Assembly (NCBI RefSeq): GCF_000230995.2
Contig: NC_019973.1
Coordinates: forward strand, 248,001 to 312,000
Source of the DNA: Mesorhizobium australicum WSM2073
Lineage (GTDB): Bacteria > Pseudomonadota > Alphaproteobacteria > Rhizobiales > Rhizobiaceae
Direction: 5' to 3'
DNA length: 64,000 nt
The position numbers and the translations under genes were made by a program. The notes under the pieces are model-generated. The model was given only the letters and a program-made list of their open reading frames with translations. It ran no database searches and had not been told where the DNA came from. Shown here piece by piece: positions 44,126-54,880 of this stretch. Numbering within the stretch: the first letter of the stretch is position 1; each line of letters begins with the position of its first letter.

Positions 44126-45048
44126 ATGCCCGCCCCGTCCTCATTGTCTGAGGCGACGCCCAGATAGGCATCGATGACGCGCTGGTCGTTGCGGACCTCG
44201 TCGGGTGTGCCGTCGGCAATCTTGCGGCCATGGTCGAGAACGGCGACACGGTCGGACAGGCCCATGACGACGCCGACATCGTGTTCGATCAGGACGACGG
44301 TGGTGGCAAAGCGGTCACGCGCGGCGCGCACGAAAGCAGCCATTTCGCTTTTCTCACCTGATGTCATGCCGGCCATCGGTTCGTCGAGCAGCAGCAGGCG
44401 CGGCTCCGCGACCAGCGCCCGGGCGAGTTCGACCCGCTTCCGCAGCCCGTAGGGCAGCGTGCCGGCAAGACGATCGCGCACGGCGGTGAGGTCGAGAAAT
44501 TCGAGAATCTGATCGGCGCGGCTGCGTGTCTCACGTCGCTCGCCGCGCGATCGTCCGATGCCGAGCACCTGGCCGGCGAAGTTGGAACGGACCTTGTAGG
44601 CAAGGCCGGTGGCGACATTGTCGAGGACGCTCAGTCCCTTGAACAAAGCAAGGTTCTGGAAAGTCCGGGCGACGCCGAGATGCGCCAGCCGCTGCGTCGG
44701 CACCTGCGCATAGTCGATTCCGGCAAGCTGGACCTGGCCGCGATCCGGCCGGTAGACACCGCTGATGACATTGATCAGCGAGCTCTTGCCGGCGCCGTTC
44801 GGGCCGATAATGGCGCGGATTTCACCTGATCGAACAGACAGATCGATGTCGGCCAGCGCGACGACGCCGCCGAACGACAGGCCGATGGCCTGGAGTGAAA
44901 GCATCGGAGATGTGGCCACCGCAGTGCCTGTTACCGGTGCGGTATGACCTTCGGACGGCTGCAGCGCCGAGGGCAGGCCGCGCGCGAAAACTTCCGGCGC
45001 ATAGACCGAGGCTTCCATCACGCCTATGGCATAGCTGGGCAACGGCAT
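44122..45048 (-). CDS. ABC transporter ATPase (LivG type)
   Basis: 308 residues from MPLPSYAIGVMEASVYAPEV at 45048, with GAGG upstream; the reading to 45081 adds 11 residues. Walker A IGPNGAGKSSLINVISG, Walker B LLLLDEPMAGMTSGEKSEM and the family motif PTQRLAHLGVARTFQNLALF are LivG-like. The signature appears as PYGLRKRVELARALV, the usual LivG variant of LSGGQ. An unusual N-terminal extension of about 45 residues precedes the ATPase domain; a start near MLSLQAIGLSFGG is therefore possible. Confidence 0.88.
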   Translation of the reverse strand: MPLPSYAIGVMEASVYAPEVFARGLPSALQPSEGHTAPVTGTAVATSPMLSLQAIGLSFGGVVALADIDLSVRSGEIRAIIGPNGAGKSSLINVISGVYRPDRGQVQLAGIDYAQVPTQRLAHLGVARTFQNLALFKGLSVLDNVATGLAYKVRSNFAGQVLGIGRSRGERRETRSRADQILEFLDLTAVRDRLAGTLPYGLRKRVELARALVAEPRLLLLDEPMAGMTSGEKSEMAAFVRAARDRFATTVVLIEHDVGVVMGLSDRVAVLDHGRKIADGTPDEVRNDQRVIDAYLGVASDNEDGAGI

Positions 45049-45136
45049 TCCAATCGTCCTCGATTTCGCCCGCAGGCGCACGAATTCTCGATGCCGCCCG
45101 AAAAGATCGAGCGCGCTTGAAAACCTTCATTCGGGT

Positions 45137-45159
45137 GCTGGCCGGATTACCCGGCCAGC
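45137..45159 (-). other. Intercistronic hairpin between sfnG and livG
   Basis: GCTGGCCGG and CCGGCCAGC form a perfect 9-bp stem around five bases. No U-run follows in the direction of transcription, so it is more likely an mRNA-processing or partial-termination element than a full terminator within the operon. Confidence 0.5.
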
Positions 45160-45172
45160 CTTGGAGAGATGA

Positions 45173-46276
45173 CTATTCCGCTGCCAGCGAAGCCGCCTGC
45201 CCGGCATCCTCCAGCTCGCGAACGAGCGGGATGACATGCTTGCCGAAATACTCGACCTCTTCCTGGAAATGCAGGAAGCCGAGCAGGATGAGATCGGCGC
45301 CGGCGCTCTTCAAACCGACGATGCGCTCGGCAACCTGTCTCGGTGTGCCGATCAGGTTGGAGCGAAAACCGTCATTGTACTGGACGAGGTCGTCGAAGGA
45401 GGACTTCGCCCAATTGCCCTCGCCTTCCGGCGAGGCCTTGCCGGCGTTCTTGACCTCGTGGCCGAAGGCGTTGACGGCTTCCGGATTGGCCTTGGCGGTG
45501 ATCTCGGCAAGCACCGCCTTGGCCTCGTGCTCGGTCTCGCGCACAATGGCGAAGGCGTTGACGCCGACCTTGACGGAATGATTGCTGGCCTTTGCCTTGG
45601 TCTTGAGATCATCGACCTGTTTGGCGATTTCGGCCGGCGTGTTGCCGTTGGTGAAATACCAGTCGGAGACGCGTGATGCCATGTCGCGTGCCGCGCGCGA
45701 CGAGCCGCCCTGGAAGATCTCGGGCAGCGGCCGCGGCGGCTTCGGTTTCAGCGAGTATTCGTTGAAGCGGTAGAAGTCGCCTCGGAAGGTGAAGCTGTCT
45801 TCAGTCCATATGCCGCGCAGCGCACGGATGAATTCCTCGGAGCGACGGTAGCGCTCATCATGGTCAAGCCAATGCTCACCGATGGCGTGGAACTCGCCAC
45901 GGAACCAGCCGGAGACGAGATTGATGGCGACACGGCCGTTGGTCAGGTAGCTGATGGTGGCAATCTGCTTGGCCGCCAGCGCGGGATTCCAAGGGCCGGG
46001 CAGGATCGCGGCGATCACCTTCAGCGTCGTGGTGGCGGCCAGCAGGTCATGGCTGAATGCCACCGATTCATGCTGCTCGTCGGCGCCGTAGCCGGCGGTG
46101 AAACGGATCTGGCTCAGCGCGTAGTCGAAACCGGCCTTTTCGGCAATCTGTGCCAGCTTGCGGTTGTACTCGGCTGAATGGCTGGTGCGCTGCTCGATGT
46201 CGGAGATCACCAGGCCGCCCGAAACATTGGGCACCCAGTAGGCGAATTTGACCGCGTCGGTTCCTGCATGTGCCAT
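45173..46276 (-). CDS. sfnG: Dimethylsulfone monooxygenase SfnG (FMNH2-dependent, LLM class)
   Basis: 367 residues from MAHAGTDAVKFAYWVPNVSG, with GGGAGA upstream. The bacterial luciferase-like barrel is shown by FDYALSQIRFTAGYGADEQH, GRVAINLVSGWFRGEFHAIG and EIFQGGSSRAARDMASRVSD. The N-terminal YWVPNVSGGLVISDIEQRTS is SfnG-like. It oxidises dimethylsulfone to methanesulfinate with reduced FMN. No SfnF/SsuE-type flavin reductase is next to it; it must come from elsewhere or from the flavoprotein upstream. Confidence 0.87.
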   Translation of the reverse strand: MAHAGTDAVKFAYWVPNVSGGLVISDIEQRTSHSAEYNRKLAQIAEKAGFDYALSQIRFTAGYGADEQHESVAFSHDLLAATTTLKVIAAILPGPWNPALAAKQIATISYLTNGRVAINLVSGWFRGEFHAIGEHWLDHDERYRRSEEFIRALRGIWTEDSFTFRGDFYRFNEYSLKPKPPRPLPEIFQGGSSRAARDMASRVSDWYFTNGNTPAEIAKQVDDLKTKAKASNHSVKVGVNAFAIVRETEHEAKAVLAEITAKANPEAVNAFGHEVKNAGKASPEGEGNWAKSSFDDLVQYNDGFRSNLIGTPRQVAERIVGLKSAGADLILLGFLHFQEEVEYFGKHVIPLVRELEDAGQAASLAAE

Positions 46277-46436
46277 GAATTGTCTCCCAGTCAGGCTGTT
46301 GATCGGTCCAGCCGCAGCCGGATGTCGCTATATATATTATGTTTATCGAATTTATATACAAAGGAGGATTTTCCGTTTTTGGCGCACTTGCGGGACGGAA
46401 ATACCAATTTTGCCCAGCCATGCCGGCTTGCGGTTG
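46277..46436 (-). promoter_or_regulatory. AT-rich leader upstream of sfnG
   Basis: 160 bases with a strikingly AT-rich core at about 46325-46365 (alternating TATATATATTATG and ATTTATATAC). In this GC-rich genome it probably marks an internal promoter for the sfnG-liv-sfnB part of the operon. No specific operator was recognised. Confidence 0.45.
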
Positions 46437-47894
46437 TCAGCCCGCGACCGCAACGCCCCCGGCATTGGGGCCAACCGCTCCGCCTGAAGAAGATGTGTCG
46501 AGCAGCCCCGCGATCTCGGCCGAGACCCTTTGGGCATAGCGAGCCACCTCCGGCAGGCCCATGAGTTCGCCAAAGGTGCCTCGCGCCAGCGGACCGGCGA
46601 CGAAAAGCCCGGCAACCGCCTTGTCATCGCCACCGACGGCGCGACTATCGAGGCCGGTCTCGATACCGAGCCCGTATGCGTCCGCCCTGATCAGACTGGC
46701 CTCAGTCAGGGAACGCAGCGCCGGATTTGACTGGAGCGCCTGCCCATGGGCCGGCCCTGTCGTGTTGATGACGGCATCGAAGCTTGCCGTCTCGATGCGC
46801 GTCTGTCCGCGCCGTTGGAAGCTGACCGCGAGGCTGTCGCCCTCGACGTTCGACGCGACAAGCCGGGCTGCAATGGTGTCGAATGTGCCGGCGGTCTGAC
46901 GGCGGTCGAGCACGGAAGCCACCTGCGGTGCGATCCTGAAGCGATGCACGTCCCAAAACACGCGCAGCTCGCGGACCAGCCTTGCCCGCTCTGGCGGAGC
47001 GAGGGCGGACCACAGCACCGGCCCTTGCATGCGCAATTGGTCAAAGACCGACTGCCAGTTGACGTTGGCGGCTCGCGCCGCGGCCAGCGTGGCGCGAATG
47101 TTCTTCAGCAGGCCAAGTGCGGATGTGGCCGGCACCGACGCAAAGTCGCCGAAGGGCTCATGTCTGATATCCGGGTGGGCGCGCGAACGCAGTCCGCGGC
47201 GCGACAGCGCCAGGATGCGGCCGCGATGACCCCGGCGGTCAAGCTCGGCCGCCATGTCGGCCGAGGTCAGTCCGGAGCCGACGATCAGGACCGACGCCTC
47301 CGGCCCGATCCCGGCGAGTGCCGACGGCGCGTAGGGATCGGCGATGAAGCCAGGTGCTTCAGCCAACAGGGCAAGTGCTGCCGGGATGGCCGGCAGAGGA
47401 TGAGTCGCGGCGAGCACGACGATGTCGGCCGCGACAGGTCCGGCTAAGGTCTGTACGGTCCAGCCCGCGCTGTTGGCTCGAACTACCCGGGTGGCCTGAG
47501 CTTCGACATGACGGATAGCGCCCGAGTCGAGCCAAGGTGCGAGCTGCTCGGCGACATAGCGACCGAACACCCGCCGGCGCGGAAATACGTCGCCGTTCTT
47601 CCACAGCGCATCCGGGTCCCGCTCGATTTCGCCGCTGCCGGCCAGCCAGCGCGCAAAATGCTGCTGGTCTTCGGGAACCATGCTCATCCGGACGGCCGGG
47701 ACGTTGACGCGGTGCGACGGCTCTTCGCTGGAATAGGCAAGACCGCCGCCGAGCGCGGAACGCGGTTCGATCACCGAGATCGACAGGCGCTCCGGCCCAT
47801 GCGCCCGCGCAAGATGCCAAGCGACCGCCGCGCCGGAAAAACCACCGCCGATTATGGCGACGCGCGATCGGCGGACCGGAGGCAGCGCGTTCAC
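46437..47894 (-). CDS. FAD/NAD(P)-binding oxidoreductase of the sulfur operon
   Basis: 485 residues. FAD motif [20 protein letters not shown] at 11-30, second nucleotide-binding segment [20 protein letters not shown], and the C-terminal [20 protein letters not shown]. It fits the FAD-NAD(P)-binding family (PF13454) found beside LLM-class monooxygenases in rhizobia. Start [14 protein letters not shown] overlaps the ssuD stop by four bases, so both are translated together. It may feed electrons or oxidise a sulfur intermediate; neither is shown by sequence. Confidence 0.8.
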   Translation of the reverse strand: MNALPPVRRSRVAIIGGGFSGAAVAWHLARAHGPERLSISVIEPRSALGGGLAYSSEEPSHRVNVPAVRMSMVPEDQQHFARWLAGSGEIERDPDALWKNGDVFPRRRVFGRYVAEQLAPWLDSGAIRHVEAQATRVVRANSAGWTVQTLAGPVAADIVVLAATHPLPAIPAALALLAEAPGFIADPYAPSALAGIGPEASVLIVGSGLTSADMAAELDRRGHRGRILALSRRGLRSRAHPDIRHEPFGDFASVPATSALGLLKNIRATLAAARAANVNWQSVFDQLRMQGPVLWSALAPPERARLVRELRVFWDVHRFRIAPQVASVLDRRQTAGTFDTIAARLVASNVEGDSLAVSFQRRGQTRIETASFDAVINTTGPAHGQALQSNPALRSLTEASLIRADAYGLGIETGLDSRAVGGDDKAVAGLFVAGPLARGTFGELMGLPEVARYAQRVSAEIAGLLDTSSSGGAVGPNAGGVAVAG

Positions 47895-49063
47895 GAGGCG
47901 CTGGCGAGCGACTTCGGCCGATGGTCACCGGCAATGGTCTCGCCGAACGGCCCGGTATTGACCGACGACCCGGTCGACTTGACCGGATGATCGGTCGGCA
48001 GTTTCGGCAGCACCAGTTCGCCGAAGCGATAGGCTTCTTCCAGATGCGGGTAGCCGGACAGAATGAAGGTGTCGATGCCGAGGCGACGGTATTCATCGAT
48101 GCGCTCGGCGATCGTATCCGGGTCGCCGACCAGTGCCGTTCCCGCACCGCCGCGCACCAGGCCGACGCCGGCCCATAGATTGGGCGCGATCTCGAGCTTG
48201 TCACGGTTGCCGCCATGCAGCGCGCTCATGCGCGCTTGGCCGACCGAATCCATGCGGCCGAACACTTTCTGCGCCGAGGCGATCGTCGCGTCGTCGAGCC
48301 GACTGATCAGGCTGGCGGCGGCGGCCCAGGCCCGTTCAGCGGTTTCACGGGCGATGACATGCAGACGAATGCCGAAGGAGAGTTTGCGGCCGGCCTTGTC
48401 GGCCAGTTCGCGCACGGCATCGAGCTTGCGTCCGACGTCGGCCGGGGGTTCGCCCCAGGTCAGATATTTGTCGATTTCCTGCGCCGCGACTGCCGATCCA
48501 GCATCCGATGAGCCACCGAAATAGAGCGGCGGATAGGGCGCCTGCACCGGCGGGAACAGCAACCTTCCGTCCTCGATGCGGAAATGCTTGCCCTGGTGCT
48601 CGACCGTCTCACCGCTCAGCACCCGTTTGTAGATCCGGAGGAATTCCTGCGTCACCTCATAGCGCTCGGCATGCGAGAGAAAGATCCCATCGCCCTTGTT
48701 TTCCAGCGGATCGCCGCCGGTGACGACATTGATCAGCAGGCGGCCGTTGGAGATGCGGTCGAGCGTGGCTGTCATGCGCGCGGCAAGCGTCGGCGACTGC
48801 AAGCCGGGCCGCACGGCGACGAGGAAACGCAGCCGCTCTGTCAGTGGCGCCAGCGCCGACGCAATCACCCAGGAATCCTCGCAGGCCCGGCCGGTCGGCA
48901 ACAGCACGCCGTAATAGCCGAGTGTGTCGGCCGCTTTCGCCACTTGCGACAGATAGGGCAGATCGACGGCCCTGCCGCCCTCGGTCGTGCCGAGATAACG
49001 GCTGTCGCCATGCGTCGGCAGGAACCAGAGAACCTTGATGCGGTCGGGGACATCTTGGGTCAT
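47891..49063 (-). CDS. ssuD: Alkanesulfonate monooxygenase SsuD (FMNH2-dependent)
   Basis: 390 residues, normal SsuD length. [20 protein letters not shown] then [20 protein letters not shown] is the SsuD N-terminus. [40 protein letters not shown] and the C-terminal [20 protein letters not shown] complete the luciferase-like barrel. It releases sulfite from alkanesulfonates. It is the first gene of the operon that continues through sfnG and the ABC importer to sfnB. The divergent GntR-type gene may regulate it. Confidence 0.92.
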   Translation of the reverse strand: MTQDVPDRIKVLWFLPTHGDSRYLGTTEGGRAVDLPYLSQVAKAADTLGYYGVLLPTGRACEDSWVIASALAPLTERLRFLVAVRPGLQSPTLAARMTATLDRISNGRLLINVVTGGDPLENKGDGIFLSHAERYEVTQEFLRIYKRVLSGETVEHQGKHFRIEDGRLLFPPVQAPYPPLYFGGSSDAGSAVAAQEIDKYLTWGEPPADVGRKLDAVRELADKAGRKLSFGIRLHVIARETAERAWAAAASLISRLDDATIASAQKVFGRMDSVGQARMSALHGGNRDKLEIAPNLWAGVGLVRGGAGTALVGDPDTIAERIDEYRRLGIDTFILSGYPHLEEAYRFGELVLPKLPTDHPVKSTGSSVNTGPFGETIAGDHRPKSLASAS

Positions 49064-49455
49064 GCCTTGCCTCCTGTGGTTTGGCGGTAGCGGCCCGGCT
49101 CCGGCACGGTTGAGAGTAGACGCAAAAATGCTGGCATGGCGTGGTCCTGTGCAGGAAACAGATCGCCCATGCAGATTGCTTATTCTACAAAATCTGTAGA
49201 GTTAGTTTATTTCAAATCCGTGCACGCAATTGGAAATTCTTCCTCATCCCCGCCGCCTGCGAGTGGAGAGGACCGGCTCGACCGCGTTGACGTTGTCCTT
49301 GCGCCGCCTTGGAAGGGTTGGCGGCCTCCTTCAGGCGTCGAGTGACTTGGCCACCCCCTCCATTGTCGACAGGGACGCCTCCGCATTGGGTGCATTCCAA
49401 TTTACGTTCCAATATACTCCGATCATTTCTGGTGAACGAACGCTACGGATTTGCC
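49064..49455. promoter_or_regulatory. Divergent region between ssuD and the GntR gene, with candidate operators
   Basis: 392 bases. A perfect inverted repeat TCTACA-AAATC-TGTAGA lies at 49184-49200, about 120 bases upstream of ssuD. Two tandem 12-base repeats, TTCCAATTTACG and TTCCAATATACT, lie at 49395-49418, 38 bases before the GntR ATG. The first could bind the GntR dimer; the second may be an autoregulatory or activator site. No gene was seen. Confidence 0.5.
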
Positions 49456-50129
49456 ATGGACCTTGACCCTTCGACCCTCAATCGGGCTTTGCCGTTGCGC
49501 GATCAGATCTATCAGAAGATCCGCAACCTGATCGTCGTCGGACAGATGAAGCCGGGGGAAGTGATCAACGAGTGGCCATCGCCGAAGCGCTCGGCGTTTC
49601 GCGCACCCCGGTGCGGGAAGCGGTGAAGCGCATCAGCGACGAAGGCCTGGTCCATATCCTGGCGCAGACCGGCACCTATGTCGCGCCGATCAGCCGCGCC
49701 GACCTCGAGGAGGCCTACGTCATCCGGCGGGCGCTGGAAATGGAGAGCGCCAGGCGCGCGGCCATCAAGCTCACGCCGGCATCCGCCGAATTGCTGGAGG
49801 ACAATATGGCGGCGCACAAGCTCGCCATCGCGCGCGGCCGATATGCCACCGCGATCCAACTCGACGATGTCTTTCATCGCACCATCGCCGAAATCTGCGG
49901 CCTGCCGATGATCTGGCGAGCGGTCGACATCTCCAAGGCGCAGATGGACCGCGGCCGCTATCTCGCCATTCCAAAGCCCGGCTATGGCGAACAGACGATC
50001 GAGCAGCACGAAACCATTCTCGATGCCCTGAAGCGGCACGATGCCGAGGGCGCCGCACAAGCGATGGAACACCACCTCGAAACCTCGTTCCGCAACACGC
50101 TCGAAGTCGCCGCGGACCTTCTCGGCTGA
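49456..50129 (+). pseudogene. GntR-family (FCD-type) regulator with a frameshift
   Basis: The first part from ATG 49456 reads MDLDPSTLNRALPLRDQIYQ then KIRNLIVVGQMKPGEVINE, the start of a GntR winged helix. After Glu at about 49572 the frame breaks. The continuation, VAIAEALGVSRTPVREAVKR then ISDEGLVHILAQTGTYV and a helical FCD effector domain, is in the next frame. Restoring one G (GAGTGG to GAGGTGG) would give the standard family sequence. It is either a real single-base deletion or a sequencing error. A GTG at 49572 could start a shortened protein lacking the first wing helices. Likely regulator of the divergent sulfur operon. Confidence 0.8.
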
Positions 50130-50319
50130 AGCCTTCTCGGCGTCTAGCAGCGCTGCGGCCCCCGGGACGCTTGACGTCAACGCTTAATTAGCTTTCCAAG
50201 CGGGCGCAGTCGTTTGCCAAGCCCGCGCATGAAGCGTAAGATCAGCCATCGGCCGCCGTTTGTCCGGATGCAGCCGACAGTAAGAGGGTACATGCTCTTG
50301 CCCGATAGGGAGAAGAGCC

Positions 50320-51021
50320 ATGCCTCAATCCACCTTTCGCAACCATGTTCTGAAAACCCTCACGCCTGAGGATTTCGGGCTTTTACGGCCGTCGATGCAT
50401 CACGTCGAACTGGCCATCAAAGCCCGACTGGAGATCGCGCATCAGCCGATCGAGCATGTCTATTTTCCCGAAACCGGTATCGCGTCGGTGGTCGCCGCCA
50501 TGACCGGAGGGCGGCAAAGCGAAGTCGGCATCATCGGCCGCGACGGCATGACCGGGGTAGCGGTCGTTCTCGGCCAGGACCGATCTCCCAATGAAACCTA
50601 TATTCAAGTCGCCAGCAACGGCTGGTGTCTGCCGGTTGAACGTCTGCGCATTGCGATTGCCGAGAGCCAGACCCTTCGCCCGTCGCTGCTTCGCTACGCC
50701 CACGCATTCCTGATCCAGTCGTCGCGGACGGCGTTGGTCAACGGCCATTCCAAAATCGAGGAACGGCTCGCCCGCTGGTTGCTGATGGTCAACGATCGCG
50801 CTGAAGGAGATATCATCTACCTGACGCATGAATTTCTGGCGACCATGCTTGGCTCCAGGCGCCCGGGCGTTACCACCGCCCTCCAAATGCTCGAATATCG
50901 GGGGCTGGTTCATGCCAAGCGCGGCGAGATCACGATCGTCGACCGTACCGGAATGATAAAACTCACGGATGGTGCCTATGGCGAGGAGGAGCAACAGCAC
51001 TTCAGCGCAGGGGCTGGCTGA
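50320..51021 (+). CDS. Crp/Fnr-family transcriptional regulator
   Basis: 233 residues from MPQSTFRNHVLKTLTPEDFG, with GGGAGAAGAG upstream. The cyclic-nucleotide-type beta-roll has HVYFPETGIASVVAAMTGGR and EVGIIGRDGMTGVAVVLG. The C-terminal winged helix has YLTHEFLATMLGSRRPGVTT, ALQMLEYRGLVHAKRG. No Fnr-type cysteine cluster is present, so it is not an oxygen sensor of that kind. Proteins of this type are numerous in rhizobia. Target genes unknown; the two small genes downstream lie close by. Confidence 0.87.
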   Translation: MPQSTFRNHVLKTLTPEDFGLLRPSMHHVELAIKARLEIAHQPIEHVYFPETGIASVVAAMTGGRQSEVGIIGRDGMTGVAVVLGQDRSPNETYIQVASNGWCLPVERLRIAIAESQTLRPSLLRYAHAFLIQSSRTALVNGHSKIEERLARWLLMVNDRAEGDIIYLTHEFLATMLGSRRPGVTTALQMLEYRGLVHAKRGEITIVDRTGMIKLTDGAYGEEEQQHFSAGAG

Positions 51022-51104
51022 TTGTCTGGAACCGGACATAGGCTTGAAGACCACCGAAGTCCTGCCGTAAACCATGTTGGTCAGGGTTCAGGGAGGAATT
51101 CTCG

Positions 51105-51350
51105 ATGACCAACTCTTTTCACTCCATCACGGTTGAAAGAGCCGCCGAAGCCTATGTTCTTTCCAGGGGCAAGGCACGCTTTCTCTCCATTGCGCAGGCA
51201 ATACGCGCCATCCGAACACTCATACCCGCATGCAGGGCTACCGACGGCGAGTTGGAGGAGTTGCTGGCGACCGCATCCCTCGTTCACGGCGTACCCGTGG
51301 CGTTCGACACAAACTCGGCCGATGGCGTAGCGCCGCAACTCCATTCGTAG
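51105..51350 (+). CDS. Hypothetical small protein, paralogue of the next gene
   Basis: 81 residues from MTNSFHSITVERAAEAYVLS, with GGGAGGAATT upstream. The core FLSIAQAIRAIRTLIPACRA then TDGELEELLATASLVHGVPV aligns with the next protein (ISISEVSHEVRRMFPLCELT, DWELGDLIARSAIDAGFAVE): shared SI, a helix, P-x-C, then T-D-x-E-L and a second helix. No known motif. It follows the Crp/Fnr gene by 83 bases. Confidence 0.65.
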   Translation: MTNSFHSITVERAAEAYVLSRGKARFLSIAQAIRAIRTLIPACRATDGELEELLATASLVHGVPVAFDTNSADGVAPQLHS

Positions 51351-51359
51351 GGGGCGGAG

Positions 51360-51587
51360 ATGCCTGCGCTCGCGCAGACGCCTACCCTGTCGGACGTTCG
51401 CCAAGCGATTGTCCGCTGCCTGATCGACACCGTCGACAGGCCGTGCATTTCGATATCCGAGGTGAGCCACGAGGTGAGGAGAATGTTCCCGCTTTGCGAA
51501 CTCACGGATTGGGAACTTGGCGATCTCATTGCGCGAAGCGCGATCGACGCGGGATTTGCCGTCGAGTTCGGCGCTGACGTTCCGTGA
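51360..51587 (+). CDS. Hypothetical small protein, tandem paralogue
   Basis: 75 residues from MPALAQTPTLSDVRQAIVRC, with GGCGGAG upstream and only nine bases after the previous stop. It shares the helical core of the preceding protein but has a shorter N-terminus. Both look like small helical cytoplasmic proteins, possibly stress-related, but the function is unknown. Confidence 0.62.
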   Translation: MPALAQTPTLSDVRQAIVRCLIDTVDRPCISISEVSHEVRRMFPLCELTDWELGDLIARSAIDAGFAVEFGADVP

Positions 51588-51671
51588 TCGCGCAAATCAG
51601 GGATCGCCAATGGTTGAACAGGGCGGAGATGTCCCGCCGAAACAAAGCGTTTCCTTGCCCTGGAAGGTAAC

Positions 51672-51747
<76 letters not shown>

Positions 51748-51920
51748 ACTCCCGGCAGTCAGCCGGCGCCGTTTCCGGCGAGAGATCGGCGCGGGTTGGA
51801 AGACCGCGCCGTTAGTGCAGGCGGCTTCTAACCCCGCCATTCCCAGATATCAAGCCTTCATCGGCGGCTTTTTCTTCACAGGGCGTGAAAGCCGGCAAAC
51901 GCTCACGTTCGAAGCCTTTG

Positions 51921-52310
51921 TCAGACTTCGTCGTCGTCGTCGCCGACGCCGATCATGTCGGAAACGTCGTCGTCTTCTTCCTCTTCGTCAGCAAGGAAGG
52001 TGTCATCCTCGTCGTCGCCGAGGTCGACGTCATCCTCGTCGTCACCGAGATCGGGAAGATCGTCGCTCTTGGCGTCGTCTTCCGCCTCTTCGAGCGAGAC
52101 GACCTCGACGCCCTCTTCCTCCTCGGCGTCCACTTCCTTCTCGGCCACTTCCTCTTCCTCCTCGACGGCGGCGATCTTGCCTTCCTCGAAATAGGAGCGC
52201 GGATAGGTCTTGCCCGTATAGGGCGAGACGATCGGGTCTTTGTTCAGGTCGTAGAATTTCCGGCCCGTTTCCGGGTCGATGCGTTTTGTGCCAAGTTCGG
52301 TTTTTGCCAC
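51921..52310 (-). CDS. TIGR02300 family protein (FYDLNKDP motif, acidic tail)
   Basis: 129 residues from a GTG at 52310 (VAKTELGTKRIDPETGRKF) with GAGG upstream; a reading from 52367 adds 19 unlikely residues. The conserved head has KRIDPETGRKFYDLNKDPIV and SPYTGKTYPRSYFEE. The tail from about residue 45 is almost wholly Asp/Glu (EEEEEVAEKEVDAEEEEG and later runs ending DDDDEV). This family is widespread in alphaproteobacteria, of unknown function, and often beside aroA-cmk-rpsA as here. Confidence 0.92.
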   Translation of the reverse strand: MAKTELGTKRIDPETGRKFYDLNKDPIVSPYTGKTYPRSYFEEGKIAAVEEEEEVAEKEVDAEEEEGVEVVSLEEAEDDAKSDDLPDLGDDEDDVDLGDDEDDTFLADEEEEDDDVSDMIGVGDDDDEV

Positions 52311-52477
52311 GGCAAGCCTCGTCGATAAAAGAGTGGTCCCCTTAACCACAGTTTGCAGCGCTGTCAAAGCGAAAAGCCGGCGTCACAAAACCAAGCACTG
52401 AAAGGCCTCGCGCCGAGTGACGAGCATGGGGATGACCATTTCGCCCCGCCGTGATACGAGACCGCCGCAACAAATGA

Positions 52478-53875
<1,398 letters not shown>

Positions 53876-53920
53876 TAGTGGCAATCGCAAACCTTGGGGA
53901 TTGGCTGGCGACATCCCGTG

Positions 53921-53982
53921 CTTCGTCATCCTGGGGCGAAGCAAGGAGCGCAGCGACGCGGCGCAGACCCAGGATGACGAAG
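53921..53982. repeat. Inverted-repeat element between aroA and cmk
   Basis: A perfect 15-bp inverted repeat, CTTCGTCATCCTGGG and CCCAGGATGACGAAG, flanks about 32 bases rich in GCG. It is typical of short dispersed palindromic repeats in rhizobial intergenic regions. A copy count was not possible from this window. Confidence 0.7.
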
Positions 53983-54017
53983 TCGCGGGGGCCTGCTTCC
54001 ATGCGTAAGGCGTCTGC

Positions 54018-54674
54018 ATGCCAATGACCCACCCCTTCACCATCGCCATCGACGGACCGGCCGGCGCGGGCAAAGGCACGCTCGCCCGCCGTCTCGCCGA
54101 TCACTACCGCCTCAACCTGCTCGACACCGGCCTGACCTATCGCGCTGTCGCCCATGCGCTGCTGCGGCTGGGCCTACCGCTCGACAATGTCTCGGCGGCA
54201 GAAACCGCCGCCCGCCAGGTCGATCTGGCAAAGCTCGACCGCGCGGTGCTGTCGGCGCATGCGGTTGGCGAGGCCGCCTCGAAGGTCGCGGTTTTCCCTA
54301 CCGTGCGGCGCATCCTGGTCGAAAAGCAGCGCGACTTCGCAAGGACGCCGCCGGGCGCGGTGCTGGACGGGCGCGACATCGGCACGGTCGTGTGCCCCGA
54401 CGCCGACATAAAACTCTATGTGACGGCAAGTGCCGAGGTGCGCGCCAAGCGCCGGCTGGCCGAGATCGAAAGCATCGGCGGCACCGCCGATTTCGCCGAA
54501 ATCCTTGCCGATATCCAGCGTCGCGACGAGCGCGACATGGGCCGGGCGGACTCGCCGCTGAAGCCGGCGGCCGACGCGCACTTGCTTGATACCAGCGAAA
54601 TGGCTATAGAAGCCGCGTTTCTCGCGGCCATGTCCGTCATCGACGACGTGCTGGCCCAGAGAAACAAGGCCTGA
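54018..54674 (+). CDS. cmk: Cytidylate kinase
   Basis: 218 residues. The P-loop [20 protein letters not shown] opens the protein, followed by [40 protein letters not shown] and [20 protein letters not shown], the CMP-site and lid of bacterial Cmk. It phosphorylates CMP and dCMP. An alternative start is Met3. It precedes rpsA as in most alphaproteobacteria. Confidence 0.95.
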   Translation: MPMTHPFTIAIDGPAGAGKGTLARRLADHYRLNLLDTGLTYRAVAHALLRLGLPLDNVSAAETAARQVDLAKLDRAVLSAHAVGEAASKVAVFPTVRRILVEKQRDFARTPPGAVLDGRDIGTVVCPDADIKLYVTASAEVRAKRRLAEIESIGGTADFAEILADIQRRDERDMGRADSPLKPAADAHLLDTSEMAIEAAFLAAMSVIDDVLAQRNKA

Positions 54675-54845
54675 TCCGGGTTTCATGCTGCTTCCGGTTG
54701 CCGGAGGCGAAGAAAATACCCATATCGGGCACGAACCAGCCTGCCAGCATTCTTCATGCGCCGGAATTGCCGCTTGAAAAGCGGCCCAGGGCTTTTGCAG
54801 CCCGGAACGCCGGCAGGCCAACGCAACGCTAACCCACGGCGCCCG

Positions 54846-54864
54846 CCCCGCGAAAAATGCGGGG
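54846..54864 (+). promoter_or_regulatory. Hairpin in the rpsA leader
   Basis: CCCCGC and GCGGGG form a 6-bp stem around a seven-base A-rich loop, ending six bases before the ribosome site AGGAGA of rpsA. It could affect ribosome access or S1 autoregulation; only the hairpin is seen. Confidence 0.45.
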
Positions 54865-54880
54865 TACTCCAGGAGAAACA

